A stretch of 6,993 bases of DNA from Desulfurobacteriaceae bacterium (GTDB taxonomy: Bacteria > Aquificota > Aquificia > Desulfurobacteriales > DQVG01). Every line of letters starts with the position of its first letter. Position 1 is the first letter of the stretch. A model generated the notes under the pieces. That model saw only the letters and a list, made by a program, of their open reading frames with translations, did no database searches and had not been told where the DNA came from. Below, one piece after another: positions 1 to 6,128 of the stretch. Position numbers and translations under genes: made by a program. The DNA lies in contig DQVG01000148.1 of the NCBI GenBank assembly GCA_015661865.1, forward strand, positions 1 to 6,993, written 5' to 3'.

Positions 1-1
1 G

Positions 2-61
2 TGCTCTGAGTTTTGCCCAGTAAAAAAGTTAAAGAAAGCTTGGGAGAAAAAAAGTGATTAA
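2..61 (+). CDS. Possible C-terminal tail of an upstream gene (partial)
   Basis: A frame open from the left edge runs 19 sense codons and ends at TAA 59-61, giving a tail that reads CSEFCPVKKLKKAWEKKSD. It would overlap the GTG start of the next gene by 8 bases, the kind of tight junction seen elsewhere in this window. The fragment is Lys-rich with a CxxxC pair, and I do not recognise a family. A frame this short can be open by chance, and another frame ends earlier (TAA at 21-23), so this is only a plausible tail. Confidence 0.35.
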   Translation, partial: CSEFCPVKKLKKAWEKKSD

Positions 62-1457
62 ATTTGGAACCGATGGTTTTAGAGGAAAAATAGCTCATAA
101 TTTTACTTTTGAAAATATTTACAAGATAGCCAAGGCTCACGCTGTTTATCTAAAAGAAAAATATAAAGATCCTAAAATAGCTGTCTCTTATGATTCAAGA
201 TTTTTATCTGAGGAAGTAGCTAATTTTGTAGCTAATATTTTTCAAAGGGAAGGGATTGAAACTATTTTTTCTCCTATGTCTCCTACCCCTTCCCTTTCAG
301 TTTATGTAGCCTATAATGAAAATGTAAAGGGAGGAGCTGTAATAACAGCTTCTCACAATCCTTATATATATAACGGATATAAGATTAAAGATGAATTTGG
401 AAGAGCCTCTCAAGATGATATAAATAAGAAAATTGAAACTATTGCAAATTCAATATCTTCACTCTCTTACAGCGAATTTATAAAAAATTTTGAAGGGAAA
501 GAAGTTAATTTTGTAGATTTTCATATTCAAATTTTGTCTAAGTTTTTGCAAAAAGACTTATTTAAAGAAAGAAAACTTAAAATAATTCATGATCCTCTTT
601 TTGGAGCCACTCAGGGAGTATTAAAAAAGCTATTAGAAAATAGCACTTTTGAAATTTTTGAAATTCATTCCTATAAAGATCCTTATTTTGGATATCTATC
701 TCCCGAGCCTATTAAAGAAGAAAATTTAAAAGCTTTAAAATATAAAGTAAAAACTTTAAATGCAGAGGTTGGAATAGCTCATGATGGGGATGGAGATAGA
801 ATAGGAGTTGTAGATAATGAGGGAAATTTTATAACATCCCAGGTTATGTATGCTCTTATTTTAGAACATATTTTAAGAACTCGAAAACCTAGTGGAAAAT
901 ATATTATAAAAACAGTTTCTACAGGATTTTTAGCAGATAAAGTAGCCCAAGAATTTAATTTAAAAGTAATAGAAGTAAAAGTAGGTTTTAAAAATATTTG
1001 CAAAAAAATAGACGAAGTAGGAAAAGAAAATGTAATTTATGCTGGAGAAGAAAGTGGAGGATGTAGTTATATTCCTTACTTAATGGAAAGAGATGGTTTG
1101 CTTTTAGCCGGTTTGCTTTTAGAAAGGATAATTTTAGAGGAAAAACCTTTATCTACTGTAGTAAAAGAATTTTTAAAAAAATATTCCCCAAGTCACTACA
1201 AACGTGTAGATCTACCTGTTAAAGATAAACATAAAATGCTTTTAGAAAACATGAGAAGAAATCCCCCTGAAAAATTTGCTCATAAAAAAGTAAAAAAAGT
1301 TATTTTAGAAGATGGCTTAAAACTTATATTTTCCGATGACTCTTGGCTTTTATTAAGACCCTCCGGAACTGAACCTTTATTTAGAGTTTATGTTGAAAGT
1401 TTTTCTAAAGAGGATGTTTTAAAAATTTTAGAAGAAGTTAAAAAAATATTTTCTTGA
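54..1457 (+). CDS. Phosphoglucomutase/phosphomannomutase family protein (alpha-D-phosphohexomutase)
   Basis: This predicted cytosolic enzyme of 467 residues interconverts hexose 1- and 6-phosphates through a phosphoserine intermediate, feeding nucleotide-sugar and polysaccharide synthesis. All four family signatures are visible: the N-terminal FGTDGFRG (residues 4-11), the phosphoserine loop TASHNP (98-103, Ser100), the Mg-binding DGDGDR (244-249), the sugar-binding loop GEESGG (331-336), and the C-terminal phosphate loop RPSGTEP (435-441). The length is normal for the family. The GEESGG loop differs from the GEMSGH type of classical PMM/PGM and the GEQSGH type of GlmM. This argues for a phosphoglucomutase-like member and against GlmM, but the substrate cannot be fixed from sequence. 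The GTG start at 54 is supported by GGGAG at 42-46, seven bases upstream, and by the family's usual N-terminus. The gene converges on rapZ. Confidence 0.93.
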   Translation: MIKFGTDGFRGKIAHNFTFENIYKIAKAHAVYLKEKYKDPKIAVSYDSRFLSEEVANFVANIFQREGIETIFSPMSPTPSLSVYVAYNENVKGGAVITASHNPYIYNGYKIKDEFGRASQDDINKKIETIANSISSLSYSEFIKNFEGKEVNFVDFHIQILSKFLQKDLFKERKLKIIHDPLFGATQGVLKKLLENSTFEIFEIHSYKDPYFGYLSPEPIKEENLKALKYKVKTLNAEVGIAHDGDGDRIGVVDNEGNFITSQVMYALILEHILRTRKPSGKYIIKTVSTGFLADKVAQEFNLKVIEVKVGFKNICKKIDEVGKENVIYAGEESGGCSYIPYLMERDGLLLAGLLLERIILEEKPLSTVVKEFLKKYSPSHYKRVDLPVKDKHKMLLENMRRNPPEKFAHKKVKKVILEDGLKLIFSDDSWLLLRPSGTEPLFRVYVESFSKEDVLKILEEVKKIFS

Positions 1458-1459
1458 AT

Positions 1460-1484
1460 TAAAGAAACATATATTGTTTCTTTA
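1460..1484. terminator. Perfect AT-rich hairpin between convergent genes, possible bidirectional terminator
   Basis: TAAAGAAACA (1460-1469) pairs perfectly with TGTTTCTTTA (1475-1484) around a 5-base TATAT loop. It begins three bases after the phosphohexomutase stop codon and lies 23 bases from the rapZ stop, in the only gap between two converging genes. The stem is GC-poor (two G:C pairs in 10 bp), and neither side has a long clean T tract beyond the stem, although the 3' arm is itself T-rich. Position suggests termination in both directions; strength is uncertain. Confidence 0.45.
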
Positions 1485-1507
1485 TGAAAATAAATTTGTT
1501 CGAAAGC

Positions 1508-2398
1508 TTAATTTCTTAAAGATAATTCAATTTCCTTCCTTACTCCCAACTCCCTATGTTCTAAAAATACTTTTAAATTTGGGAACTTCTCTTTTATGTA
1601 TTTTGCTATTTCATAGGCAAAGGCTACGGATCTATGTTTTCCTCCTGTGCAACCAAAGCTATATGTTATATAGCTTTTCTTTTCTTTTAGGTAATTAGGA
1701 AGAGTAAAGTCTATATAACTTTTTATGATATTAAAAAAATTTTTAGCAACTTCCTTTGAAAAAATATAGTCTCTTACTTCTTTATTTTCTCCTGTTTTAT
1801 CTCTTAAATTATTTACGTAGTGGGGATTGGGTAAAAATCTTACGTCAAAAATATTATCGGAAATCTCAGGAATCCCATATTTAAATCCAAAAGAGAGTAT
1901 ATTTATTTGAGGTTCATATTTACCAAAGGTAAATATATTTATAATTTCTTCTTTTAATTGATGAATATTAAAACCACTAGTATCAATAACAATATCGGCA
2001 ATATCTTCGATTGGACTTAAAATTTCTATTTCTTTTTCTATAAATTCAGGTAAAGAAAGATTTTTATAATATAATGAAAGAGGATGGGGTCTTCTGGATT
2101 CTTTATATCTATTAATAATTGTATCTTTTGTGGCTTTTAAAAAAACTACTTTTATATTAGGGTACTTTTCTTTTATTTTTTTTATTACACTGGAAATATC
2201 CGTTTGGAAATTTAAACTTCTTAGGTCAAGTACTAGTGCACATTTATTTATATTACTTTTTTGTCTAAGTAAAAAAATAAAATCATCTATTAAATCTACA
2301 GGAATATTATCTACTGTATAAAAACCAATATCTTCAAGAGTTTTTATAGTTGTAGTTTTTCCAGCTCCAGAATATCCTGTAATTATATAAATTTCCAT
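1508..2398 (-). CDS. rapZ: RapZ / YvcJ-family P-loop nucleotide-binding protein
   Basis: At 296 residues this is a full-length member of the RapZ (YhbJ/YvcJ, formerly UPF0042) family. In Escherichia coli RapZ directs RNase E to the sRNA GlmZ and so controls GlmS; in Bacillus YvcJ binds nucleotides and affects competence. The N-terminal domain has the Walker A motif GYSGAGKTT (residues 8-16), the strand LVLDLR (55-60) and RRPHPL (102-107). The C-terminal domain has SFGFKYGIP (169-177), FDVRFLPNP (184-192) and the RNA/ligand-domain signature GCTGGKHRSV (249-258), ending in HREL (281-284) plus a 12-residue tail. The ATG follows the preceding stop by one base, with a weak AGAGAG four bases before the start region, so translation is probably coupled. 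The usual Gram-positive partners (yvcK/glmR, whiA) are absent nearby. Whether it acts on RNA in this organism is inference. Confidence 0.95.
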   Translation of the reverse strand: MEIYIITGYSGAGKTTTIKTLEDIGFYTVDNIPVDLIDDFIFLLRQKSNINKCALVLDLRSLNFQTDISSVIKKIKEKYPNIKVVFLKATKDTIINRYKESRRPHPLSLYYKNLSLPEFIEKEIEILSPIEDIADIVIDTSGFNIHQLKEEIINIFTFGKYEPQINILSFGFKYGIPEISDNIFDVRFLPNPHYVNNLRDKTGENKEVRDYIFSKEVAKNFFNIIKSYIDFTLPNYLKEKKSYITYSFGCTGGKHRSVAFAYEIAKYIKEKFPNLKVFLEHRELGVRKEIELSLRN

Positions 2399-2399
2399 T

Positions 2400-2621
2400 T
2401 TACTCTCTTACAAGCTTATATCCTAGTTTTTGAGCCCATACTTTTAAGAAAAACTCTAAACTTCTATCATACGTTTTTTCTGCTTCTGACGGGAATAAAC
2501 AAGCGGGAATTTCATTATTTTCTCTATGGTATTTAATACATTCACAACAAATTCCTTTTTTATTACAATATTGATAAGAGCAAGTACAAAACTTTAAATT
2601 TTCCTCCTTTTTACATCTCAT
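2400..2621 (-). CDS. Small cysteine-rich DUF6485-like protein, putative metal binding
   Basis: This 73-residue protein has eight cysteines, at 3, 12, 14, 19, 25, 26, 28 and 41, plus His32. The pattern is FCTCSYQYC, then KGICCECIKYH, PACLFP and TYDRS. It resembles the conserved hypothetical family known as DUF6485; the recognition is from memory of the motif. The cysteines suggest a Zn or Fe-S site, but no function is established. I chose the ATG at 2621 because GAGGG (2631-2627) lies five bases upstream; a TTG at 2633 would add four residues. The start overlaps the end of the Trm10-like gene by 11 bases, and the stop is one base before the rapZ ATG, so the gene sits inside a tightly coupled operon. 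There is no signal peptide or membrane segment. The C-terminal half (residues 46-73) looks helical. Confidence 0.85.
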   Translation of the reverse strand: MRCKKEENLKFCTCSYQYCNKKGICCECIKYHRENNEIPACLFPSEAEKTYDRSLEFFLKVWAQKLGYKLVRE

Positions 2622-3606
2622 TTTTACCCTCAATTTCCTTTTTTAGCCTTTCAAATTCTTCTTTAGAAATATTATAATCCTTTATTAAACTATTAACAAA
2701 ATCAGGGTCTTTATAATAAAATCTTTTTATCAAATATCTTAGAAACTTTTTGGGCATAATTTCTTTTATGTATTTTTCAAAAGTTTCATCTCGGTTTTCA
2801 TCTGTAAGCCATCTACTTACTATATAGGTGATATGATTTAATCTATCTGGAACAGCAAAAGCGTAACCTTTATATACTATTTTTCTATGTTTACAATTAG
2901 GTAAAATTTCTTGAGTTAAACCATTTAAATTTTGATTTTTATCTATAATGCCTCCCAAGACAAAGATATTTATCTTATCCACTTCAATATCATCATAAGA
3001 TAAAACTTTATCTGCATTTGGATCTAATACTATAATATTTAGATCTTTTTTATATTCGGGTCCCAAAGTATATATATCTTCAAAAGATGAAAAAATGTGA
3101 AAAGGATAATTATCATAAGCTTTCGAAAAATAAGGTAAGATATCTTCTTTTACATTAAAAACAAAATAATGATAATTACTCAAAAAGTTTTTTAAAATAT
3201 TTGCTGTCTTTGAAAGTTGGACAATTAAACTATCTTTTTCATGAGGATCTAAAACCGATGTGAAACTAAGATCTACAGCAAAAAAAGGAATTTTAGAAAA
3301 GTTTAATTTTATATCTAGCTTTGGAAGGGAATTATTTTTCCTTCTGATTATATAAGCATCTGGCAATATTTCTCCTTTAAATCCTAAAAGAAAAAAATCA
3401 TTTTCCTTTTGCAAAACTCTTCCTGGGAAATTATCAAAAAAATATTTATTTAAAACTATATCCCATTTACCTTTTTTAATATCATTTGCTAAAACATTTA
3501 AGTAATCTTTTCCTTCCGGATAACCTACTAACTTTAAAAATCTTATATTTCTTTTTTTTAATGTATTTACTAAAATTTCTTTGGGAGATAAAATACGATT
3601 TATCAT
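2611..3606 (-). CDS. Trm10-like SPOUT RNA methyltransferase (possible tRNA N1-purine-9 methyltransferase)
   Basis: This 331-residue protein is best explained as a Trm10-type SPOUT methyltransferase. The Trm10 family uses S-adenosylmethionine to methylate N1 of purine 9 in tRNA (m1G9 or m1A9) and is best known from Archaea and eukaryotes. Visible marks are FAVDLSF (109-115) opening the SPOUT fold, a LDPNAD strand (194-199), FVLGGIID (215-222), whose final Asp222 aligns by eye with the conserved Asp of the GGIVD motif, and AVPDRLNHI (251-259), matching archaeal Trm10 VPDRINKI in the cofactor-knot region. A basic helical tail (about 280-331) follows, and residues 1-105 form a less recognisable N-terminal domain, perhaps tRNA binding. 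The ATG at 3606 is the only start near an in-frame upstream stop (3624-3622), but it has no convincing Shine-Dalgarno. It heads the operon with the Cys-rich protein and rapZ. The family call is motif-based; the modification is inferred. Confidence 0.7.
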   Translation of the reverse strand: MINRILSPKEILVNTLKKRNIRFLKLVGYPEGKDYLNVLANDIKKGKWDIVLNKYFFDNFPGRVLQKENDFFLLGFKGEILPDAYIIRRKNNSLPKLDIKLNFSKIPFFAVDLSFTSVLDPHEKDSLIVQLSKTANILKNFLSNYHYFVFNVKEDILPYFSKAYDNYPFHIFSSFEDIYTLGPEYKKDLNIIVLDPNADKVLSYDDIEVDKINIFVLGGIIDKNQNLNGLTQEILPNCKHRKIVYKGYAFAVPDRLNHITYIVSRWLTDENRDETFEKYIKEIMPKKFLRYLIKRFYYKDPDFVNSLIKDYNISKEEFERLKKEIEGKNEM

Positions 3607-3641
3607 TTTTATTTTTCTAAATCAAAATTTTTCTATCCTTA

Positions 3642-3657
3642 CTCATAAAAAAATGAG
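3642..3657. repeat. Short inverted repeat in the divergent intergenic gap
   Basis: CTCAT (3642-3646) and ATGAG (3653-3657) are inverted around six A residues in the 61-base gap between the divergent Trm10-like and M20 genes. The right arm overlaps the Shine-Dalgarno of the M20 gene. It could be an operator half-site pair or a weak hairpin, but a 5-bp repeat in AT-rich DNA can arise by chance. I see no convincing -35/-10 pair for either divergent gene in this gap. Confidence 0.25.
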
Positions 3658-3660
3658 AGG
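3655..3660 (+). promoter_or_regulatory. Shine-Dalgarno deciding the M20 gene start
   Basis: GAGAGG lies seven bases before the ATG at 3668. It selects this start over ATGs at 3581 and 3653, which would add 29 or 5 residues. The 3581 start would also place the gene's beginning inside the divergent Trm10-like gene. Confidence 0.75.
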
Positions 3661-3667
3661 TAAAATT

Positions 3668-4795
3668 ATGTCTGAAAAATTAATTTTAAAGCAAGCTACA
3701 AATTTTGCAATAGAAAAAAGAAAACAAATAATTCCTGAACTTTCTGGTAAGGAAGAGAAAACCTCAAAATTAATTTTTGATACTTTAAAAGAGTTAGGAT
3801 ACAAGCCTTATTTTTTAGAAAATACTTATAACGTCCTTTGTAAAGTAGATGTAAGTAAAGAAAAAACTCTTGCTATAAGAGCAGATATAGATGCTCTTCC
3901 CTTTGGAGATAAAGTTATCCATGCATGTGGTCATGATTTTCATACAGCTACTTTATTAGGTTTAGCTTATATTTTTTCAAAAGAAGATTTTCGGAAATTA
4001 TTAAAAACTAACCTTCTTTTTATTTTCCAATCTTCCGAGGAAGTAAGAAAGTTTTCTGGAGCTGAGGCTGTTGTAAAAGCAGGCATTTTAGAAAAAGAAA
4101 ATGTAGAGGCTATATTTGGTTTTCATGTATATCCAGAACTCCCAGTGGGGAAAATAGGAGTTAGATCTGGACCAATGATGGCGGGAAGTGACGTTTTTGA
4201 ATTTATAATAAAAGGACAAGCTTCTCATGCATCTCGTCCTCATTTATCAAATGAAACGATTTCGGCTTTGGCTCAACTAATTACAAAATTAAATATTATT
4301 CCTTCTCGAAAAATTAATCCCCTTTATCCGGCTCTTATATCTATAGGAATTGTTCAAGCAGGTACTGCAGAAAATGTTATCCCGGACAGAGCCTATTTAA
4401 GAGGAACAGTAAGATATTACTCTAAAGAAGTTAGAAATTCTATTTTTGAGAATATGAAAAAGGCGGCAAAATCTGTTGATGAGTTTTTTGGAACAAATAC
4501 AATTTTTAATATTATTCAAGGAAATGAGCCGGTAATAAATGATAAATCTTTAGTAGATCTTCTAAAAAAAGTTGTAATAAAGTATCTGGGAGTAGAAGCC
4601 TTTGAATATTTGGAATATCCTTCGATGGGAAGTGAAGATTTTAGTGAATATTTAAAAGTTGTAAAAAAGGGATGCTACTTTAGAGTAGGGGTTGGAGGAA
4701 AATATCCTCTTCACAATCCATTATTTAAAGCCACAGATAATGCTATATACTATGCTTTAACCAGTCTATATGGGGTTGCAATAAACTATGAGTAA
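3668..4795 (+). CDS. M20-family (M20D-like) metallo-amidohydrolase
   Basis: This 375-residue predicted cytosolic zinc hydrolase belongs to the M20D amidohydrolase group, which includes N-acyl-amino-acid deacylases, hippurate hydrolases, N-acetyl-diaminopimelate deacetylases and IAA-amino-acid hydrolases. Motifs are IRADIDALP (70-78), HACGHDFHTA (85-94, with ligands Cys87 and His89), SSEE (122-125, catalytic Glu124 and ligand Glu125), FGFHVYPELPVG (150-161, His153), HASRPH (187-192) in the dimerisation domain, and GSEDF (321-325) with His349 in LHNP as the last ligand. The segment between DALP and HACGHD is only about six residues, whereas most M20D members have a loop of about 20 there. The active-site rim may therefore differ, and the substrate is not predictable. 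The start at 3668 is set by the upstream GAGAGG. The stop overlaps coaD by 8 bases, so the gene leads a three-gene operon. Confidence 0.92.
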   Translation: MSEKLILKQATNFAIEKRKQIIPELSGKEEKTSKLIFDTLKELGYKPYFLENTYNVLCKVDVSKEKTLAIRADIDALPFGDKVIHACGHDFHTATLLGLAYIFSKEDFRKLLKTNLLFIFQSSEEVRKFSGAEAVVKAGILEKENVEAIFGFHVYPELPVGKIGVRSGPMMAGSDVFEFIIKGQASHASRPHLSNETISALAQLITKLNIIPSRKINPLYPALISIGIVQAGTAENVIPDRAYLRGTVRYYSKEVRNSIFENMKKAAKSVDEFFGTNTIFNIIQGNEPVINDKSLVDLLKKVVIKYLGVEAFEYLEYPSMGSEDFSEYLKVVKKGCYFRVGVGGKYPLHNPLFKATDNAIYYALTSLYGVAINYE

Positions 4796-5315
4796 TATAA
4801 TAGCCTGCTATCCAGGCACATTTGATCCAATTACTTTAGGACATTTAGATGTTATAAAAAGAGCTACTAGATTATTTTCAAAGTTAATTATTGCGGTTGC
4901 AGAAAGCACAAAAAAAAATACTTGGTTTACTACAAAAGAAAGACTTTCTTTAATAAAAGAAAGTGTTAAGGAAGTAAATTTAGATTTAGATAAAGTTGAG
5001 ATAGTAAGTTTTAACTCTTTATTAGTAGATTTTTGTAAAAAGAAAAATATAAAAGTAATAGTAAGAGGAATAAGAGTTGTTTCAGATATGGAACATGAAT
5101 TTGGAATGGCTTTTTTAAACAGAAAACTTGCTCCTTATATAGAAACTATTTTTTTAATGCCTGATGAAAAATATGCTTATGTTTCCTCTTCAGCAGTAAG
5201 AGAAATAGCATTTTATGGGGGTTCCTTATCTTGTTTTGTTACTAAGTGCGTGGAAAAAGCTTTACGAGAAAAGGTAAAGGAGATAAGAAGAAAAATAAAT
5301 ATTTTAAAGGAGTAA
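4788..5315 (+). CDS. coaD: Phosphopantetheine adenylyltransferase (CoaD)
   Basis: This 175-residue cytosolic enzyme transfers AMP from ATP to 4'-phosphopantetheine, giving dephospho-CoA, the penultimate step of coenzyme A synthesis. Diagnostic features are the nucleotidyltransferase start YPGTFDPITLGH (residues 8-19, with the TxGH motif at 16-19), VRGIR (92-96), the conserved DMEHEFGMAFLNRKLAP (100-116), the FLMP strand (122-125), and the SSSAVRE motif (133-139) that corresponds to the ISSS/T ATP-binding signature. It is slightly longer than the typical 160 residues, through a basic helical tail. The ATG lies inside the last codons of the M20 gene (8-base overlap) with only a distant GGGG (4772-4775), so translation probably depends on coupling. 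Its common bacterial neighbour rsmD is not adjacent here. Confidence 0.97.
   Translation: MSNIIACYPGTFDPITLGHLDVIKRATRLFSKLIIAVAESTKKNTWFTTKERLSLIKESVKEVNLDLDKVEIVSFNSLLVDFCKKKNIKVIVRGIRVVSDMEHEFGMAFLNRKLAPYIETIFLMPDEKYAYVSSSAVREIAFYGGSLSCFVTKCVEKALREKVKEIRRKINILKE
5306..5312 (+). promoter_or_regulatory. Shine-Dalgarno supporting a TTG start of the MBL gene
   Basis: AAAGGAG overlaps the last codons of coaD and lies nine bases before the TTG at 5322. The nearest ATG would be far inside the protein and would delete the first conserved strand, so this site decides the start. Confidence 0.7.
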
Positions 5316-5321
5316 ATAACT

Positions 5322-6095
5322 TTGATAAATTATATTCATTTTTTAGGATCTGGTGGAAGTAGGTATGTAGTTTTTGATCTTTTAAGAAAAGCTGGAGGAA
5401 TTCAGTTTCGATTTGGAGAAATCTTTCTTCATGTCGATCCCGGACCTTGTGCTCTTTATATGGCTATTAACTTTGGTATACGCCCCAAGGATTTGGATGC
5501 AGTTTTACTTTCTCATAAACATTTAGATCATTCTGCAGAGATAAATTCTATCTTAGAAAGTATGACTACAGGAGGAAGAAAGAAAAAAGGCTTATTATTT
5601 GCACCTAAAGATGCTTTGGAAGGAGAAGATAAAGTTATTTTAACTTATACTCAAGGGCATATGGAAAATATTTTCAAAATAAAAGAAAATTTTGAATATA
5701 CTTTAAAAAAGTACTCTAATGAACTAAAAATTGTTACACCAATTAGACATGATCATGGAGTAGAAACATACGGATTTTTATTTTTTTACAAAAATTATAA
5801 AATTGGATGGATTACAGATACAAAATATTTTGAAAATTTAAAATTTGCATATAAGGAAGCTAAAGACATTTTAATTTTAAATGTTATTTCAAAAAATAAA
5901 TATTCTAATGTAGATCATTTATTTGGCAAAGATGCAATAGAGATAATATCTTATATAAAACCCAAGTTAGCAATTATCACCCACTTAGGAAAAGGACTTT
6001 TAAAGTATGGTCCAGAGCGTTTTGCTAAGGAGCTGGAAGAAAAAACAAAAGTGAAAGTTTTAGCTGCTTATGATAATTTAAAAATTTCTTTTTAA
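5322..6095 (+). CDS. MBL-fold (metallo-beta-lactamase superfamily) metallohydrolase
   Basis: This 257-residue predicted cytosolic metallohydrolase has the ordered metal-ligand motifs of the superfamily: SHKHLDH (64-70, the HxHxDH signature), RHDHG (142-146), ITDT (164-167, bridging Asp166) and THLG (220-223, His221). Other conserved-looking pieces are the opening FLGSGGSR (7-14), HVDPGP (37-42), ESMTTGG (79-85) and VDHLFGKDAI (197-206). The overall layout resembles PhnP/RNase-Z-like phosphodiesterase members, but no exosite or specificity element is recognisable, so the substrate (nucleic acid, cyclic nucleotide, phosphonate ester or other) is open. It starts at TTG with a good Shine-Dalgarno, six bases after coaD, and is the last gene of the M20-coaD operon. 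A strong hairpin directly follows its stop. Confidence 0.88.
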   Translation: MINYIHFLGSGGSRYVVFDLLRKAGGIQFRFGEIFLHVDPGPCALYMAINFGIRPKDLDAVLLSHKHLDHSAEINSILESMTTGGRKKKGLLFAPKDALEGEDKVILTYTQGHMENIFKIKENFEYTLKKYSNELKIVTPIRHDHGVETYGFLFFYKNYKIGWITDTKYFENLKFAYKEAKDILILNVISKNKYSNVDHLFGKDAIEIISYIKPKLAIITHLGKGLLKYGPERFAKELEEKTKVKVLAAYDNLKISF

Positions 6096-6125
6096 AAAGA
6101 TGGCGGATAAAGCCCGCCATCTCTT
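6094..6125 (-). terminator. Strong intrinsic terminator of rpmB, probably shared with the convergent MBL gene
   Basis: AGATGGCGG (6098-6106) pairs perfectly with CCGCCATCT (6114-6122) around a 7-base loop, six of nine pairs being G:C, unusual for this AT-rich region. On the minus strand the stem is followed by a run of T (complement of 6094-6098), the classic form, placed just after the rpmB stop at 6129. On the plus strand the stem comes three bases after the MBL stop but is followed by only CTTAATTT, so termination in that direction is likely weaker. Confidence 0.85.
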
Positions 6126-6128
6126 AAT

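Noticed and set aside
779..1003. Open frame of 74 codons on the minus strand
   Set aside because: It lies wholly inside the phosphohexomutase gene, antisense to its metal-binding motif region; it has no family signature and is a shadow.
54..1457. Identification of the mutase as GlmM, which would link to RapZ amino-sugar control
   Set aside because: The sugar-binding loop is GEESGG, not the GlmM GEQSGH type, so the attractive link with rapZ is not supported.
1474..1698. Open frame of 74 codons on the plus strand
   Set aside because: It is antisense to the conserved C-terminal domain of rapZ, begins within the intergenic hairpin, and lacks a Shine-Dalgarno or known motif.
2130..2321. Hydrophobic open frame of 63 codons on the plus strand
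   Set aside because: It is antisense to the rapZ N-terminal domain. Hydrophobic content is expected when Lys-rich AAA codons are read as TTT on the opposite strand.
3622..3648. Nine-codon minus-strand leader ORF (ATG...TAG) upstream of the Trm10-like gene
   Set aside because: It has no Shine-Dalgarno and no regulatory codon run, and such short frames are common by chance.
3581..3667. N-terminal extension of the M20 protein by 29 residues
   Set aside because: The extension overlaps the divergent gene start, has no counterpart in the family, and the good Shine-Dalgarno points to the ATG at 3668.
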